A model generated the notes under the pieces. It was not told the origin of the DNA, searched no databases, and was given only the letters and a program-made list of their open reading frames with translations. From the NCBI RefSeq assembly GCF_006349365.1, contig NZ_CP040899.1, positions 930,001 through 994,000 on the forward strand: a stretch of DNA of 64,000 bases. The letters run 5' to 3'. This document shows, piece by piece, positions 1-8,125 of the stretch. How positions within the stretch are numbered: the stretch's first letter is position 1; each line of letters opens with the position of its first letter. Made by a program: the position numbers and the translations under genes. This stretch comes from Georgenia wutianyii (GTDB taxonomy: Bacteria; Actinomycetota; Actinomycetes; Actinomycetales; Actinomycetaceae).

Positions 1-186
1 CGCCTGGCTCGCCGTCAGGGCCACACCTGCGGCGAGGCACAGGAGCAGGAGCGCGAGCCGCAGGACGAGGGCGGGCACGCTGCGCGCGGTGCGCACCGAG
101 GTCCGCGGCGGCGGAGTGCCGCGCCCGCGGGCGGACAGCGCGCGCCACGAGGACCGGGCCTCCTGCAGTGCCGGGCGGGCCCTCAT
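1..186 (-). CDS. Membrane-anchored protein of MoxR/DUF58 cluster, partial
   Basis: This is the first 62 codons of a gene that leaves the window at its left edge, so its C-terminus and function cannot be read. The visible part has a basic N-terminal region of about 40 residues followed by one hydrophobic segment (LRLALLLLCLAAGVALTA, about residues 43-60), which looks like a membrane anchor or signal sequence. The ATG overlaps the TGA of the DUF58 gene in an ATGA junction, so it is very likely the last visible cistron of the coupled cluster. Position in the cluster suggests a transglutaminase-like, DUF4350-like or other membrane protein, but nothing in the visible residues decides between these. 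Confidence 0.6.
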   Translation of the reverse strand, partial: MRARPALQEARSSWRALSARGRGTPPPRTSVRTARSVPALVLRLALLLLCLAAGVALTASQA

Positions 187-1517
187 CGCGGCGCCCCGTG
201 CCGCTGCCGGGCGAGCGTGGCCAGCCGGGCACTGCCACCGGCCGGTGCGTCCTGCGCCCACGGCACGACCTCGACCCCGCTGCGGCGCAGCATCGTCAGC
301 CGGTCCTCGCGGCGCAGCGAGACCATGCGGTGGGCCATGAGGAGGTGGACCCGCAGCTGCGCGCCCCGCACGGGCGGCAGGACGTCCACGGCGAGGACCC
401 GGTGGCCCTGGTGGCGCCACTCGACCGCCATCCGGGCGGCCTCCTCGTCGAGGAACGTCGACAGCACGACGACGAGCGCCCCGGACGGCACCTGGGGTGC
501 CCGCACCCGCGGCCGGGGCGTGCCCTCCGGCGCGGACAGCGCCAGCCGCCGCACGATCCGCTCGAGGTGCCGGCGCCCGCCACCGGGCCGGACCGGCCGG
601 CGACGCAGGCCGAGGTCCTCCAGCCCCACCCGGTCGCCATGGTCGAGGTAGGCGCGCGCGAGGGAGGCGGCGGCCTCCCTCGCCATGTCGAGGGACGTGA
701 CGTCGCTGGTGAGCACCTCCCGGCCGCCGGCCCACGTCGCGACGTCGGGCCCGACGTCGTCGCGCGAGTCGATGACGAGGACGACCGTCGCCTCCGCGGT
801 CGACTGGGTGCGGCGCACGTAGAGGTCCTGCAGCCGGCCGCCGTGGACCCCGCGGCGGGCGCTGGTGCGCCAGTCGATGCGGCGCAGGCGGTCCCCGGGG
901 GTGAAGAGACTGACGTCGTGGAGCTCCTCGCCGTCGCCGATGCGCCGTGCCGGGTGCGGTCCGACGAGGCCCTGGAGCCGGAAGGGGAGCGGCAGCTCGG
1001 CGAGCGGCCGGTGGCCGGGCAGGACGAGGACGCTCACCGGTCCCACCGTGACGACCTCGCCGGCGGTGGCCTGCCCGGCCCCCAGCCCGACGACGTCGAG
1101 CCGGAAGAGCTCGTTCTCCCCGGTGCGCACGCTCGTCGTCGTGAGCGTGAGGTCCCGTGGCTCGCCCGGCGTCAGCCGCACGAGCCGCTCCTCGGGGCGG
1201 GTGCCGGGGCTGGAGGCGCGCACCCGGGCGGCGCGCACCCCCTGGGGCGCGGTGACCCGGGCAGGTGCGCGCAGCTCGCTGCGCACGGTGAGCTGGCCCG
1301 GTGCGCGCAGGTCGACCTCGAGCGGCCCGCGTGGACGCTGCGACCACTGCCACACCCCGCCGACGAGGGGGGCGACGCCGAGGGCGGCGACGTCCGGTCG
1401 CGCGAGCACGGCCCCGGCGACGAGCACGAGGGTTCCGAGGACGAGCGGGGCGGTGAGGTGGGTGAGCGGCAGCCAGCGACTGGTGGACCCGTGCCGCACC
1501 GGACGGGGGGCGCTCAC
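183..1517 (-). CDS. DUF58 domain protein (MoxR partner)
   Basis: A 444-residue protein with two hydrophobic segments near the N-terminus (about residues 15-50), then an extracytoplasmic or cytoplasmic beta-rich stretch and the DUF58 core. The DUF58 signature is visible as the RRIDWRTSARRG motif followed by LYVRRTQ and a von Willebrand-like strand (VVLVIDSRDD). DUF58 proteins are encoded beside MoxR AAA+ ATPases and are thought to act with them in maturation of cell-envelope or metal-dependent complexes. The GTG start overlaps the stop of the upstream moxR gene (GTGA), so translation is coupled. The family call is strong; the substrate is unknown. Confidence 0.85.
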   Translation of the reverse strand: MSAPRPVRHGSTSRWLPLTHLTAPLVLGTLVLVAGAVLARPDVAALGVAPLVGGVWQWSQRPRGPLEVDLRAPGQLTVRSELRAPARVTAPQGVRAARVRASSPGTRPEERLVRLTPGEPRDLTLTTTSVRTGENELFRLDVVGLGAGQATAGEVVTVGPVSVLVLPGHRPLAELPLPFRLQGLVGPHPARRIGDGEELHDVSLFTPGDRLRRIDWRTSARRGVHGGRLQDLYVRRTQSTAEATVVLVIDSRDDVGPDVATWAGGREVLTSDVTSLDMAREAAASLARAYLDHGDRVGLEDLGLRRRPVRPGGGRRHLERIVRRLALSAPEGTPRPRVRAPQVPSGALVVVLSTFLDEEAARMAVEWRHQGHRVLAVDVLPPVRGAQLRVHLLMAHRMVSLRREDRLTMLRRSGVEVVPWAQDAPAGGSARLATLARQRHGAPR

Positions 1518-2506
1518 CTGACGGGCACGCCCTGTCGGGTGCTCGCGGGGCCCGGCACCGAGGCGAGCAGGGCGTCGACGACGCTGCGCGGCTGCGTGCC
1601 CCCGGCCCAGGCGGCCGCCGTGAGGGTGAGGCGGTGGGCCAGCGCGGGCACGGCGACGGCCTTGACGTCCTCCGGGGTGACGAAGTCTCGCCCGTCGAGC
1701 ACCGCGAGCGCCCGCCCCACGAGCACGAGCGCCTGGGAGCCGCGAGGGGAGGCACCGACCTCCACCGCCTGGTGCCCGCGGGTGGCCGCGGCGAGCGCGA
1801 CGCAGTACTCGATGACGTCGCGCTCGACGTCGACCGCCTCGACCCCGGCCTGCATGGCCAGCAGCTGCTCGGGCGTCACGACCTGCCCGACGTCCGCCCG
1901 TTCCCGGCGGCGGGCCAGCCGGCGGTGCAGGACCTCGGTCTCCGCCTCCGCCGTGGGGTAGCCGACGGCGAGCCGGACCATGAACCGGTCGAGCTGCGCC
2001 TCGGGCAGCGGGTATGTCCCCTCGTACTCCACCGGGTTGGACGTCGCCATGACGTGGAACGGTGCGGGCAGGGGGAAGCTCGTGCCCTCGACTGACACCT
2101 GGCGCTCGGCCATCGCCTCGAGCAGCGCGGACTGGGTCTTGGGGGCGGTGCGGTTGATCTCGTCGGCGAGCAGCAGGCCGGTGAACACCGGCCCGGGGCG
2201 GAAGGCGAACCCCGCCGTCGCGGGGTCGTAGACGTAGGAGCCGGTGATGTCGGCCGGCAGGAGGTCCGGGGTGCACTGCAGCCGCCGGAAGTCCAGGCCG
2301 AGCGCGGTCGCCAGCGAGCGCGCGGCGAGGGTCTTGCCGAGGCCGGGCACGTCCTCGAAGAGCACGTGCCCGCCCGCGAGGATCGCCGCCAGCGCCAGGC
2401 GCAGCGGCTGGGTCATGCCGACGACGGCGGTGCCCACCTCGCGCAGCACCTCCCCGCCCAGGGCGGCGACGTCGGCGACGGGCAGGGGGCGGGTCGGCTC
2501 GGTCAT
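1514..2506 (-). CDS. MoxR-family AAA+ ATPase (cluster 1)
   Basis: A 330-residue AAA_3-type ATPase. The Walker A motif appears as EDVPGLGKT near residue 55, followed by LLADEINRTAPKTQSALLEAM (Walker B region and adjacent helix) and a sensor-1 segment MATSNPVEYEGTYPLPEAQ. The C-terminal lid domain carries VGASPRGSQALVLVGRA. MoxR ATPases act as chaperone-like remodelling enzymes for partner complexes, usually with DUF58/VWA proteins. It sits between a small membrane protein and the DUF58 gene with four-base overlaps on both sides. A paralogous MoxR-DUF58 pair lies at 12349-14543, so the window holds two such systems. Confidence 0.93.
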   Translation of the reverse strand: MTEPTRPLPVADVAALGGEVLREVGTAVVGMTQPLRLALAAILAGGHVLFEDVPGLGKTLAARSLATALGLDFRRLQCTPDLLPADITGSYVYDPATAGFAFRPGPVFTGLLLADEINRTAPKTQSALLEAMAERQVSVEGTSFPLPAPFHVMATSNPVEYEGTYPLPEAQLDRFMVRLAVGYPTAEAETEVLHRRLARRRERADVGQVVTPEQLLAMQAGVEAVDVERDVIEYCVALAAATRGHQAVEVGASPRGSQALVLVGRALAVLDGRDFVTPEDVKAVAVPALAHRLTLTAAAWAGGTQPRSVVDALLASVPGPASTRQGVPVR

Positions 2507-2955
2507 CGGCGCGGCTCCAGGTTCTCGAGGGCGGTGAGGCAGGCGTCCAGCGCCCGCACGGTCGGTGGGGAGGAGGCGGTGAGGGTGGTCCAGGCGCGCT
2601 CGCCGACGGCGGCGCGGGCCGCGGTGGCGTCGGACGGGTCGATCCCCGCGGTGCGCAGCCGGCCGGCGGCGACGGCGCGCAGCTCGCGCAGCCCGTGCTC
2701 GCTCACGCGGCCGTCCGCGTCGGTGAGGGACCAGGAGATCCGGGCCGCCTCGTGCCGGTGGCCGGATCGTTCCGCGTCGCGCAGCCCGGGCAGCGTGACG
2801 TCCCGCCCGAGGTCGCGGTGGCCGAGCAGGGTGCCCAGGGCGGCGGTGGTGACGGCGGCGAGCGCGATGTTGACCCCGGCGAACCCGATGAGCGCCATGA
2901 CCGCGACGACCACGGCGACGGCGGCCGCGGTCGCGGCTGCGCGCGCTGCGCTCAC
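2503..2955 (-). CDS. Hypothetical membrane protein of MoxR cluster
   Basis: A 150-residue protein I do not recognise at family level. Two adjacent hydrophobic segments (about residues 3-40, AAATAAAVAVVVAVMALIGF and IALAAVTTAALGTLLG) are followed by a soluble alpha-helical region of about 105 residues rich in Ala, Arg and Leu. In related clusters this slot is taken by small membrane proteins next to DUF4129 genes. The GTG start overlaps the stop of the DUF4129 gene and its own stop overlaps the moxR ATG, so it is an internal cistron of a coupled operon. Its function is inferred only from context. Confidence 0.75.
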   Translation of the reverse strand: MSAARAAATAAAVAVVVAVMALIGFAGVNIALAAVTTAALGTLLGHRDLGRDVTLPGLRDAERSGHRHEAARISWSLTDADGRVSEHGLRELRAVAAGRLRTAGIDPSDATAARAAVGERAWTTLTASSPPTVRALDACLTALENLEPRR

Positions 2956-3662
2956 CGGCCCTCCCAGGACTCGGCGAGCCGCTCGAGGCAGTGCCGCGCG
3001 GCGGCGACGTCGTCGGCCGTCATGACGGCATGGGGCGCGAACCGGGCGCGGTGGTAGAGACGAAGCAGCCCGCGGGTGGCGTCGGGGTCGGCGCTCGTCG
3101 CGTCGAGCACCGCGGTGGTGAGCTCGGTCGGGGTGTCCGAGGGTCGGCGGACGACGCCCGAGCTCGCCGCGGCCGCCTCGAGCTCGAGCCACGCGGCGAT
3201 GATCGCGTCGTCCGGCTCGGCGCGGGCCGCGAGCACCTCGCGCGCCGCGGCCACGCCGCGCCGGAGGGCGGGCAGGTCGGGCTCCGGCTCGGCGTCCGCG
3301 GCCGCGACGGTCCCGCGTGCGGCCTCGTAGGTCGCCCCGGTGGTGCCCCGGGCCAGCGTGGCCCGTCGCAGGAAGGTACGCAGGAGGAGGAAGAGCAGGA
3401 GGAGGCCGATGACGGCGAGGACGAGGGTGAGCGGCACCCCGCCCTCCGTGGGCTCGGGGGGAGGGGCGAGGTCGGCCGTTGCCGTCGGCGTCGGGGCGGT
3501 CGGTGCCTCGGACGGGAGGGGAGGGGTGACGTCCCGGTCGGGGAGGCGCCACGGTCCTGACACGGCGGACCCGGCGACGACGGCGAGCGCGACGACGCCG
3601 GCGAGGAGCGGCAGCAGCGGCGAGGGACGGCGGCGCGTCACAGCCCCGTCTCCACCGTCCAT
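2952..3662 (-). CDS. DUF4129 domain membrane protein
   Basis: A 236-residue protein and probably the first gene of the coupled cluster. The ATG was chosen because it is the first start beyond the divergent hydrolase gene. A hydrophobic segment near residues 12-33 is followed by a Pro/Thr-rich linker, a second membrane segment (VPLTLVLAVIGLLLLFLLLR, about residues 74-93), and a C-terminal DUF4129-like domain. That domain has the typical tail of short helices ending in GLLRLYHRARF and LERLAES. DUF4129 proteins are regularly found with MoxR, DUF58 and transglutaminase genes and are presumed to act at the membrane in that system. Confidence 0.8.
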   Translation of the reverse strand: MDGGDGAVTRRRPSPLLPLLAGVVALAVVAGSAVSGPWRLPDRDVTPPLPSEAPTAPTPTATADLAPPPEPTEGGVPLTLVLAVIGLLLLFLLLRTFLRRATLARGTTGATYEAARGTVAAADAEPEPDLPALRRGVAAAREVLAARAEPDDAIIAAWLELEAAAASSGVVRRPSDTPTELTTAVLDATSADPDATRGLLRLYHRARFAPHAVMTADDVAAARHCLERLAESWEGR

Positions 3663-3697
3663 GGGCACACGGTACCCGCGGCGCCTACGGTGGCCGG

Positions 3698-4516
3698 ATG
3701 AATGAGCGAGGGCGCGTGCGCCGTGGCCGACTGGTCCTCGACGTCGAGGATGCGGGCAGCGGGCCACCCGTGCTGCTCCTCCACGGCTTCCCGCAGGACC
3801 TGACGAGCTGGCGTCGGGTCGTCCCGCTGCTGCGGTCCGCCGGGCTGCGCACGATCGCCTTCGACCAGCGCGGCTACTCACCCGGCGCCCGCCCGCCGCA
3901 GCGGGCCGCCTACCGCCTGGAGCACCTCGTCGCCGACGCGCTCGCGGTCCTCGACGCCGCGGGGGTCGACAGGGCGCACGTCGTCGGCCACGACTGGGGC
4001 GGGGGCGTGGCCTGGGCGCTGGGCTGGGCCCACCCCGAGCGGGTCGCCTCGCTCACCGTCGTCTCCACGCCCCACCCCGGGGCGATGAGGTGGTCGCTGC
4101 CGCGCTCGGACCAGGCGCTGCGCTCGACGTACATGGGCTTCTTCCAGCTGCCGTGGCTGCCCGAGCAGGTGGTGCGCCGACGGCTCGTGCCGGCGCTCGC
4201 GGGCACCGGCCTGCCCGAGGCGACCGCACGGCACTACGAGGAGCGGATGCGTGAGCCGGGGGCGGCGCGCGGGGCCCTCAACTGGTACCGCGCCGTCCCG
4301 CTCAGCCGGCTCGCCCCCCGCCCGGTCACCGTCCCCACGACGTACGTCTGGGGCGAGGCGGACCCCTTCCTCGGACCGGTCGCCGCTCGGGCCACGGCGC
4401 GGTTCGCCCTGGGCCCCTACGAGTTCCTCCCGGTGCCCGGCGGGCACTGGCTGCCCGAGCTCGCCCCCGACGCCGTCGCCGGTGCCGTCCTCGCGCGCGT
4501 CCGTAGCGTGCCCTGA
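3698..4516 (+). CDS. Alpha/beta hydrolase, epoxide-hydrolase-like
   Basis: A 272-residue alpha/beta-hydrolase-fold enzyme. The oxyanion-hole motif HGFPQD is at residues 29-34, and the nucleophile elbow GHDWGGG puts an aspartate at position 99. The general-base histidine lies in GGHWLPE (H250). An Asp nucleophile with HGFP and a following Trp is typical of soluble epoxide hydrolases and haloalkane dehalogenases rather than serine esterases. Length fits a single-domain hydrolase with a short cap. It is divergently arranged from the DUF4129 operon with only 35 bases between starts. The natural substrate cannot be read from sequence. Confidence 0.85.
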   Translation: MNERGRVRRGRLVLDVEDAGSGPPVLLLHGFPQDLTSWRRVVPLLRSAGLRTIAFDQRGYSPGARPPQRAAYRLEHLVADALAVLDAAGVDRAHVVGHDWGGGVAWALGWAHPERVASLTVVSTPHPGAMRWSLPRSDQALRSTYMGFFQLPWLPEQVVRRRLVPALAGTGLPEATARHYEERMREPGAARGALNWYRAVPLSRLAPRPVTVPTTYVWGEADPFLGPVAARATARFALGPYEFLPVPGGHWLPELAPDAVAGAVLARVRSVP

Positions 4517-4538
4517 GAGAGGTCCGCGTCGACGCCGC

Positions 4539-4628
4539 GCGGAAGTCGGCTGTCGGGCGGAAGTCGGCTGTCGGGCGGAAGTCGGCTGTCGGGCGGAAGT
4601 CGGCTGTCGGGCGGAAGTCGGCTGTCGC
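4539..4628 (+). repeat. Five tandem copies of an 18-bp unit
   Basis: The unit GCGGAAGTCGGCTGTCGG is repeated head to tail five times; the fifth copy differs from the others only in its last base. It lies between the hydrolase stop codon and the ABC exporter promoter region. The unit length is a multiple of three, but no gene with credible codon use covers it. It could be a slippage-prone spacer or a multi-site binding region for the nearby operator system. Confidence 0.95.
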
Positions 4629-4661
4629 GGGGGAGGGGGAGTCCAGGAGGGGGTTCCGCGG

Positions 4662-4681
4662 ATGTAGCACTCCTGCTACAT
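4662..4681. promoter_or_regulatory. Perfect palindromic operator upstream of ABC exporter
   Basis: ATGTAGCA-CTCC-TGCTACAT forms an inverted repeat with two perfect 8-bp arms and a 4-bp spacer, ending 33 bases before the ABC ATPase start codon. This is the size and position expected of a repressor operator overlapping a promoter. The small XRE regulator at the end of the same operon is the obvious candidate ligand, but that pairing is inference. Confidence 0.7.
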
Positions 4682-4714
4682 TCCATCTTGTCACTACGAC
4701 AGAGGGGGGCGACC

Positions 4715-5644
4715 ATGGTCGCAGCAACCGAGACCGTCATCGAGGTCAGCGGTCTGCGCATGCGCTACGGCGCCAAGGACGTGCTCGACGGCGTGGACCT
4801 CCAGGTCCGCCGCGGCGAGGTCGTCGTCCTCCTCGGTCCCAACGGTGCCGGGAAGACGACGACGATCGAGGTCCTCGAGGGCTTCCGGCTCCCGTCCGGC
4901 GGGCGGGCGCGCGTCCTGGGGCAGGACCCCGCCCAGGCGGACGAGGGGTGGCGCGCCGACGTCGGCGTCGTCCTGCAGTCCTGGCGGGACCACGGCCGCT
5001 GGACGGTCCGCGAGCTCGTCGAGCACTACGGGGCCTACTACCGGCCCTACTCCGAGGCCGGGCGCGAGCGTCCCTACGCGGCCGACGAGCTGCTCGAGCG
5101 GGTCGGCCTCGCCCCGCAGGCCGACCAGCAGGTGAAGAAGCTCTCCGGTGGCCAGCGCCGTCGCCTCGACGTCGCGATCGGGATCGTCGGCCGCCCGCGC
5201 CTCCTCTTCCTCGACGAGCCGACCGCCGGGTTCGACCCGGTCGCCCGGCGCGACTTCCACGACCTCATCCACCGGCTGAGCGACCTCGAGGACACGACCA
5301 TCCTCCTCACCACGCACGACCTCGCCGAGGCGGAGCGGCTCGCCGACCGGATCCTCATCCTCGACGACGGCCGGATCGTGGCGGACGGCAGTGCCGAGCA
5401 GCTCGCCCGCCAGGTCGCCGGGCGCACCGAGGTCCGCTGGACGTCCGGGGGCCAGCGCCACGTCCACGCCACCGAGGACGGCACCGCGTTCACCCGCGAG
5501 CTGCTGGCCCGTCACGACGACGTGCGCGACCTCGAGGTGCGGCGCACGACCCTGGAGGACACCTACCTCACGATGGTCGCCCGCAGCGACGCCCGGCGTC
5601 GCGAGGAGCAGGCGGCACCGGCACGAGTGGAGGCAGCCCGATGA
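4715..5644 (+). CDS. ABC transporter ATP-binding protein (DrrA/multidrug type)
   Basis: A 309-residue cytoplasmic ATPase of an ABC-2 exporter. Visible motifs are Walker A GPNGAGKTTT (about residues 41-50), signature LSGGQRRRLDVA, Walker B LLFLDEPTAGFDP and the switch TTHD. The extra C-terminal region of about 80 residues resembles DrrA/CcmA-type exporters. The ATG at 4715 was chosen because it follows a purine-rich ribosome site (GAGGGGGGC) and is where homology begins. It overlaps the permease start (ATGA). Likely regulated through the palindrome at 4662-4681. Confidence 0.93.
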   Translation: MVAATETVIEVSGLRMRYGAKDVLDGVDLQVRRGEVVVLLGPNGAGKTTTIEVLEGFRLPSGGRARVLGQDPAQADEGWRADVGVVLQSWRDHGRWTVRELVEHYGAYYRPYSEAGRERPYAADELLERVGLAPQADQQVKKLSGGQRRRLDVAIGIVGRPRLLFLDEPTAGFDPVARRDFHDLIHRLSDLEDTTILLTTHDLAEAERLADRILILDDGRIVADGSAEQLARQVAGRTEVRWTSGGQRHVHATEDGTAFTRELLARHDDVRDLEVRRTTLEDTYLTMVARSDARRREEQAAPARVEAAR

Positions 5645-6519
5645 ACGCCACGACGAACGCCACGACGAACGCCACGACGAACGCCGTGCGGGTCGGGGCC
5701 CGCCGCGGCTGGATCGAGATGCGCAACTCCCTGCGCGCCCCGGACGACGTCGCCTACTACGTCATCGGCGCGGCGGTCTTCGTCGTCGTCATGTGGCTCA
5801 ACCGGGACAACGAGATCCAGGGCACCGGCATCACCGCCGCGCTCCTCATCTTCCCCGGCGTGCTCGCCTTCAGCACGATGTTCTCCGCCTCCTACGGGCT
5901 GGCGACGCAGGTCGCCACCGAGCGCGAGGACGGCACCCTGCTCCGGGCCAAGTCGGTCCCGCACGGCATGCGCGGCTACGTCGTCGGCCAGACCACCCGC
6001 GGGACGCTCGAGGTCGCCCTCAACGTCCTCCTCCTGTCGGTCCCGGCGACCCTCCTCGTCCCGGGCCTGTGGGGCTCCGCCGGCCCGGAGGGCATCGCGG
6101 TCATGGTCGCCGTGCTCCTGCTCGGGCTCGTCGCCTGCGTCCCGATCGGCTTCGCGGTGGGCTCGGTGTTCCGCAGTCCGCGCGCCGTCGGCGGGTGGGG
6201 GATGCTGGTCATCGCCGGGCTGGTCTACGTCTCCGGCGTCTTCTTCCCCATCTCCCAGATCCCGGGCTGGGCCCAGGTGGTCGGTCAGCTCACCCCGATG
6301 TACTGGATGGGGCTCGGCCTGCGCGGCGCGCTGCTCCCGGACTCCGCCGTGGCCATCGAGCTCGGGCAGAGCTGGCGCACGCTGGAGGTCTTCGGCGTGC
6401 TCGGTCTGTGGGCGGTCGTCGGCGTCGTGCTGGCCCCCGTCCTCCTGCGACGGATGGCCCGCCGGGAGTCCGGCTCCGTCGTCCAGGCCGGCCGGGAGAA
6501 GCAGCTGCAGCGTGTCTGA
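5641..6519 (+). CDS. ABC-2 type exporter permease
   Basis: A 292-residue integral membrane protein with about six hydrophobic segments, in the usual ABC-2 layout. The segments include VAYYVIGAAVFVVVMWL, IAVMVAVLLLGLVACVPIGF and LVIAGLVYVSGVFFPIS. The conserved FPISQIPGWAQ..LTPMYWM region is typical of drug and daunorubicin-type exporter permeases. The N-terminus is odd: it reads MNATTNATTNATTNA, encoded by 3.5 copies of a 12-bp repeat at 5644-5685. The next methionine (residue 27) lies beyond the repeat, so the true start could be further in, but the ATGA overlap with the ATPase gene favours 5641. Confidence 0.9.
   Translation: MNATTNATTNATTNAVRVGARRGWIEMRNSLRAPDDVAYYVIGAAVFVVVMWLNRDNEIQGTGITAALLIFPGVLAFSTMFSASYGLATQVATEREDGTLLRAKSVPHGMRGYVVGQTTRGTLEVALNVLLLSVPATLLVPGLWGSAGPEGIAVMVAVLLLGLVACVPIGFAVGSVFRSPRAVGGWGMLVIAGLVYVSGVFFPISQIPGWAQVVGQLTPMYWMGLGLRGALLPDSAVAIELGQSWRTLEVFGVLGLWAVVGVVLAPVLLRRMARRESGSVVQAGREKQLQRV
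5644..5685 (+). repeat. 12-bp tandem repeat at permease N-terminus
   Basis: The unit AACGCCACGACG is present three and a half times immediately after the permease start codon and encodes the four-residue repeat Asn-Ala-Thr-Thr. The unit length keeps the frame, so changes in copy number would only lengthen or shorten the cytoplasmic N-terminus. Confidence 0.9.
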
Positions 6520-6748
6520 GCCCACCGACGTCGTCCACAACCGCATCGCCATGCTCCGGGTTGAGCGCGGCGTCACCCGGCGTGAGCTCGCCGAGGCCCT
6601 GGGCGTGCACTACCAGACGGTCGGGTACCTCGAGCGCGGTGAGTACGCCCCGAGCCTGCACCTCGCGCTGCGCATCAGCGCCTACTTCGGCGTCCCGCTC
6701 GAGTTCGTCTTCTCCCTGGAGCCCTTCCCCAAGATCGGCCCGGGGTGA
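6512..6748 (+). CDS. Small XRE-family transcriptional regulator
   Basis: A 78-residue protein consisting almost entirely of one helix-turn-helix domain of the HTH_3/Cro-CI class. The motif RELAEALGVHYQTVGYLERG covers about residues 24-43 and is followed by PSLHLALRISAYFGVPLEFVF, the usual end of this fold. The GTG start overlaps the permease stop by eight bases, so it is the third cistron of the exporter operon. Regulators of this size placed with ABC-2 exporters are usually local repressors. The perfect palindrome at 4662-4681 is a plausible site for it. No ligand domain is present. Confidence 0.88.
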   Translation: MSEPTDVVHNRIAMLRVERGVTRRELAEALGVHYQTVGYLERGEYAPSLHLALRISAYFGVPLEFVFSLEPFPKIGPG

Positions 6749-6755
6749 GGCGCGG

Positions 6756-7253
6756 TCAGTCGCGGCGGTAGGTGAGGATGCGGAAGCGCATGCCGTTCTC
6801 GGCGACGTGCCAGCCGCCGTCGGCGGGGTCCTGCTCGGTGACGCGCCACTGCGGGCCGATCGGCGGGGCGTAGCGGTCGCCCTCGACGGCGTGGTCGATC
6901 TCGGTGACGACGAGGAGGTCGGCGTGGTCCAGGGCGGCCTCGTACACCTGCGCGCCGCCGCAGATCCACGCGTCCTCCTCGGAGACGAGCGCGAGCGCGG
7001 CCTCGAGGTCGGTGACGACCTCGGCGCCGGGGGCGTCGTAGTCGGGGTTGCGGGTGAGGACGACGTTGCGCCGGCCGGGCAGCGGGCGGATGCGCTCCGG
7101 CAGCGACTCCCACTGGCGTCGGCCCATGACGACGGCGTCACCCGCCGTCGTGCGGCGGAAGTGGCGCAGGTCCTCGGGCAGGTGCCAGGGCAGGTCGTTG
7201 TCGCGGCCGATGACGCGGTCGTGGGCCTGGGCCCAGATCATCCCGAGCGTCAT
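6756..7253 (-). CDS. folA: Dihydrofolate reductase
   Basis: A 165-residue enzyme that reduces dihydrofolate to tetrahydrofolate with NADPH, in the cytoplasm. Visible signatures are [20 protein letters not shown] at the N-terminus (residues 6-25, including the DLPWHLPED substrate loop), [10 protein letters not shown] (cofactor region) and [12 protein letters not shown]. The start overlaps the thyA stop in an ATGA junction, so the two are co-translated. This is functionally sensible because ThyA produces dihydrofolate. Its stop is only seven bases from the convergent XRE gene stop. Confidence 0.96.
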   Translation of the reverse strand: MTLGMIWAQAHDRVIGRDNDLPWHLPEDLRHFRRTTAGDAVVMGRRQWESLPERIRPLPGRRNVVLTRNPDYDAPGAEVVTDLEAALALVSEEDAWICGGAQVYEAALDHADLLVVTEIDHAVEGDRYAPPIGPQWRVTEQDPADGGWHVAENGMRFRILTYRRD

Positions 7254-8059
7254 ACGGCCACCGGCGCCTTGATCGCGGGGTGGTGGCGGTAGTCGTGGAC
7301 GACGACGTCCTCGAACGTGTAGTCGAACAGGGACGCCGCCTTGCGCAGCTCGAGCCGGGGCAGCGGGTATGGCTCGCGGCTCAGCTGCTCGCGCACCTGG
7401 TCGACGTGGTTGTCGTAGATGTGGCAGTCCCCGCCGGTCCACACGAGGTCACCGACCTCGAGGCCCACCTGCTGGGCGACCATGTGGGTGAGCAGGGCGT
7501 AGGACGCGATGTTGAACGGCACCCCGAGGAAGAGGTCGGCCGAGCGCTGGTACACCTGGAGCGACAGGCGCCCGTCGGCCACGTAGAACTGGAAGAAGGC
7601 GTGGCAAGGGGCCAGGGCCATGGCGTCGAGGTCGGCGACGTTCCACGCCGAGACGATCATCCGCCGGGAGTCGGGGTTCTCCCGCAGGGTGCGCAGCACC
7701 TCGGCGAGCTGGTCGACGTGGCCGCCGCCGGGCGTGGGCCACGAGCGCCACTGGTAGCCGTAGACGGGCCCGAGGTCGCCGTCCTCGGCGGCCCACTCGT
7801 CCCAGATGTGCACGCCCTTGTCCTGCAGCGGGCGGGCGTTGCGCTCCCCGCGCAGGAACCACAGCAGCTCCTCGACGACGCCGCGGAGGAACACGCGCTT
7901 GGTCGTGACGAGCGGGAAGCCGGCGGTGAGGTCGAAGCGCATCTGGTGCCCGAAGACGCTGCGGGTGCCGGTGCCGGTGCGGTCGGCCTTGGGGGTCCCG
8001 TGCTCGAGCACGTGGCGCAGGAGGTCCTCGTAGGGCGTGGCGACAGGAGCGGTGGTCAC
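7250..8059 (-). CDS. thyA: Thymidylate synthase
   Basis: A 269-residue ThyA that methylates dUMP to dTMP using methylene-tetrahydrofolate. The active-site cysteine is C152 in [12 protein letters not shown]. Other signatures are [17 protein letters not shown] near the N-terminus, the paired arginines in [11 protein letters not shown], and [10 protein letters not shown]. Full family length. The GTG at 8059 is chosen because the nearest upstream ATG is out of frame. The gene is the first of a thyA-folA pair. No ThyX is seen in the window. Confidence 0.97.
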   Translation of the reverse strand: MTTAPVATPYEDLLRHVLEHGTPKADRTGTGTRSVFGHQMRFDLTAGFPLVTTKRVFLRGVVEELLWFLRGERNARPLQDKGVHIWDEWAAEDGDLGPVYGYQWRSWPTPGGGHVDQLAEVLRTLRENPDSRRMIVSAWNVADLDAMALAPCHAFFQFYVADGRLSLQVYQRSADLFLGVPFNIASYALLTHMVAQQVGLEVGDLVWTGGDCHIYDNHVDQVREQLSREPYPLPRLELRKAASLFDYTFEDVVVHDYRHHPAIKAPVAV

Positions 8060-8125
8060 CGCGCCATCGTATGCCGAGGGCCGCCGCCCGGGTGATCGGT
8101 GCGGCGGCCCGTCGGGGAGAACGGC

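Noticed and set aside
4539..4628. CRISPR-like tandem repeat
   Set aside because: The units are directly adjacent with no spacers and no cas genes are present.
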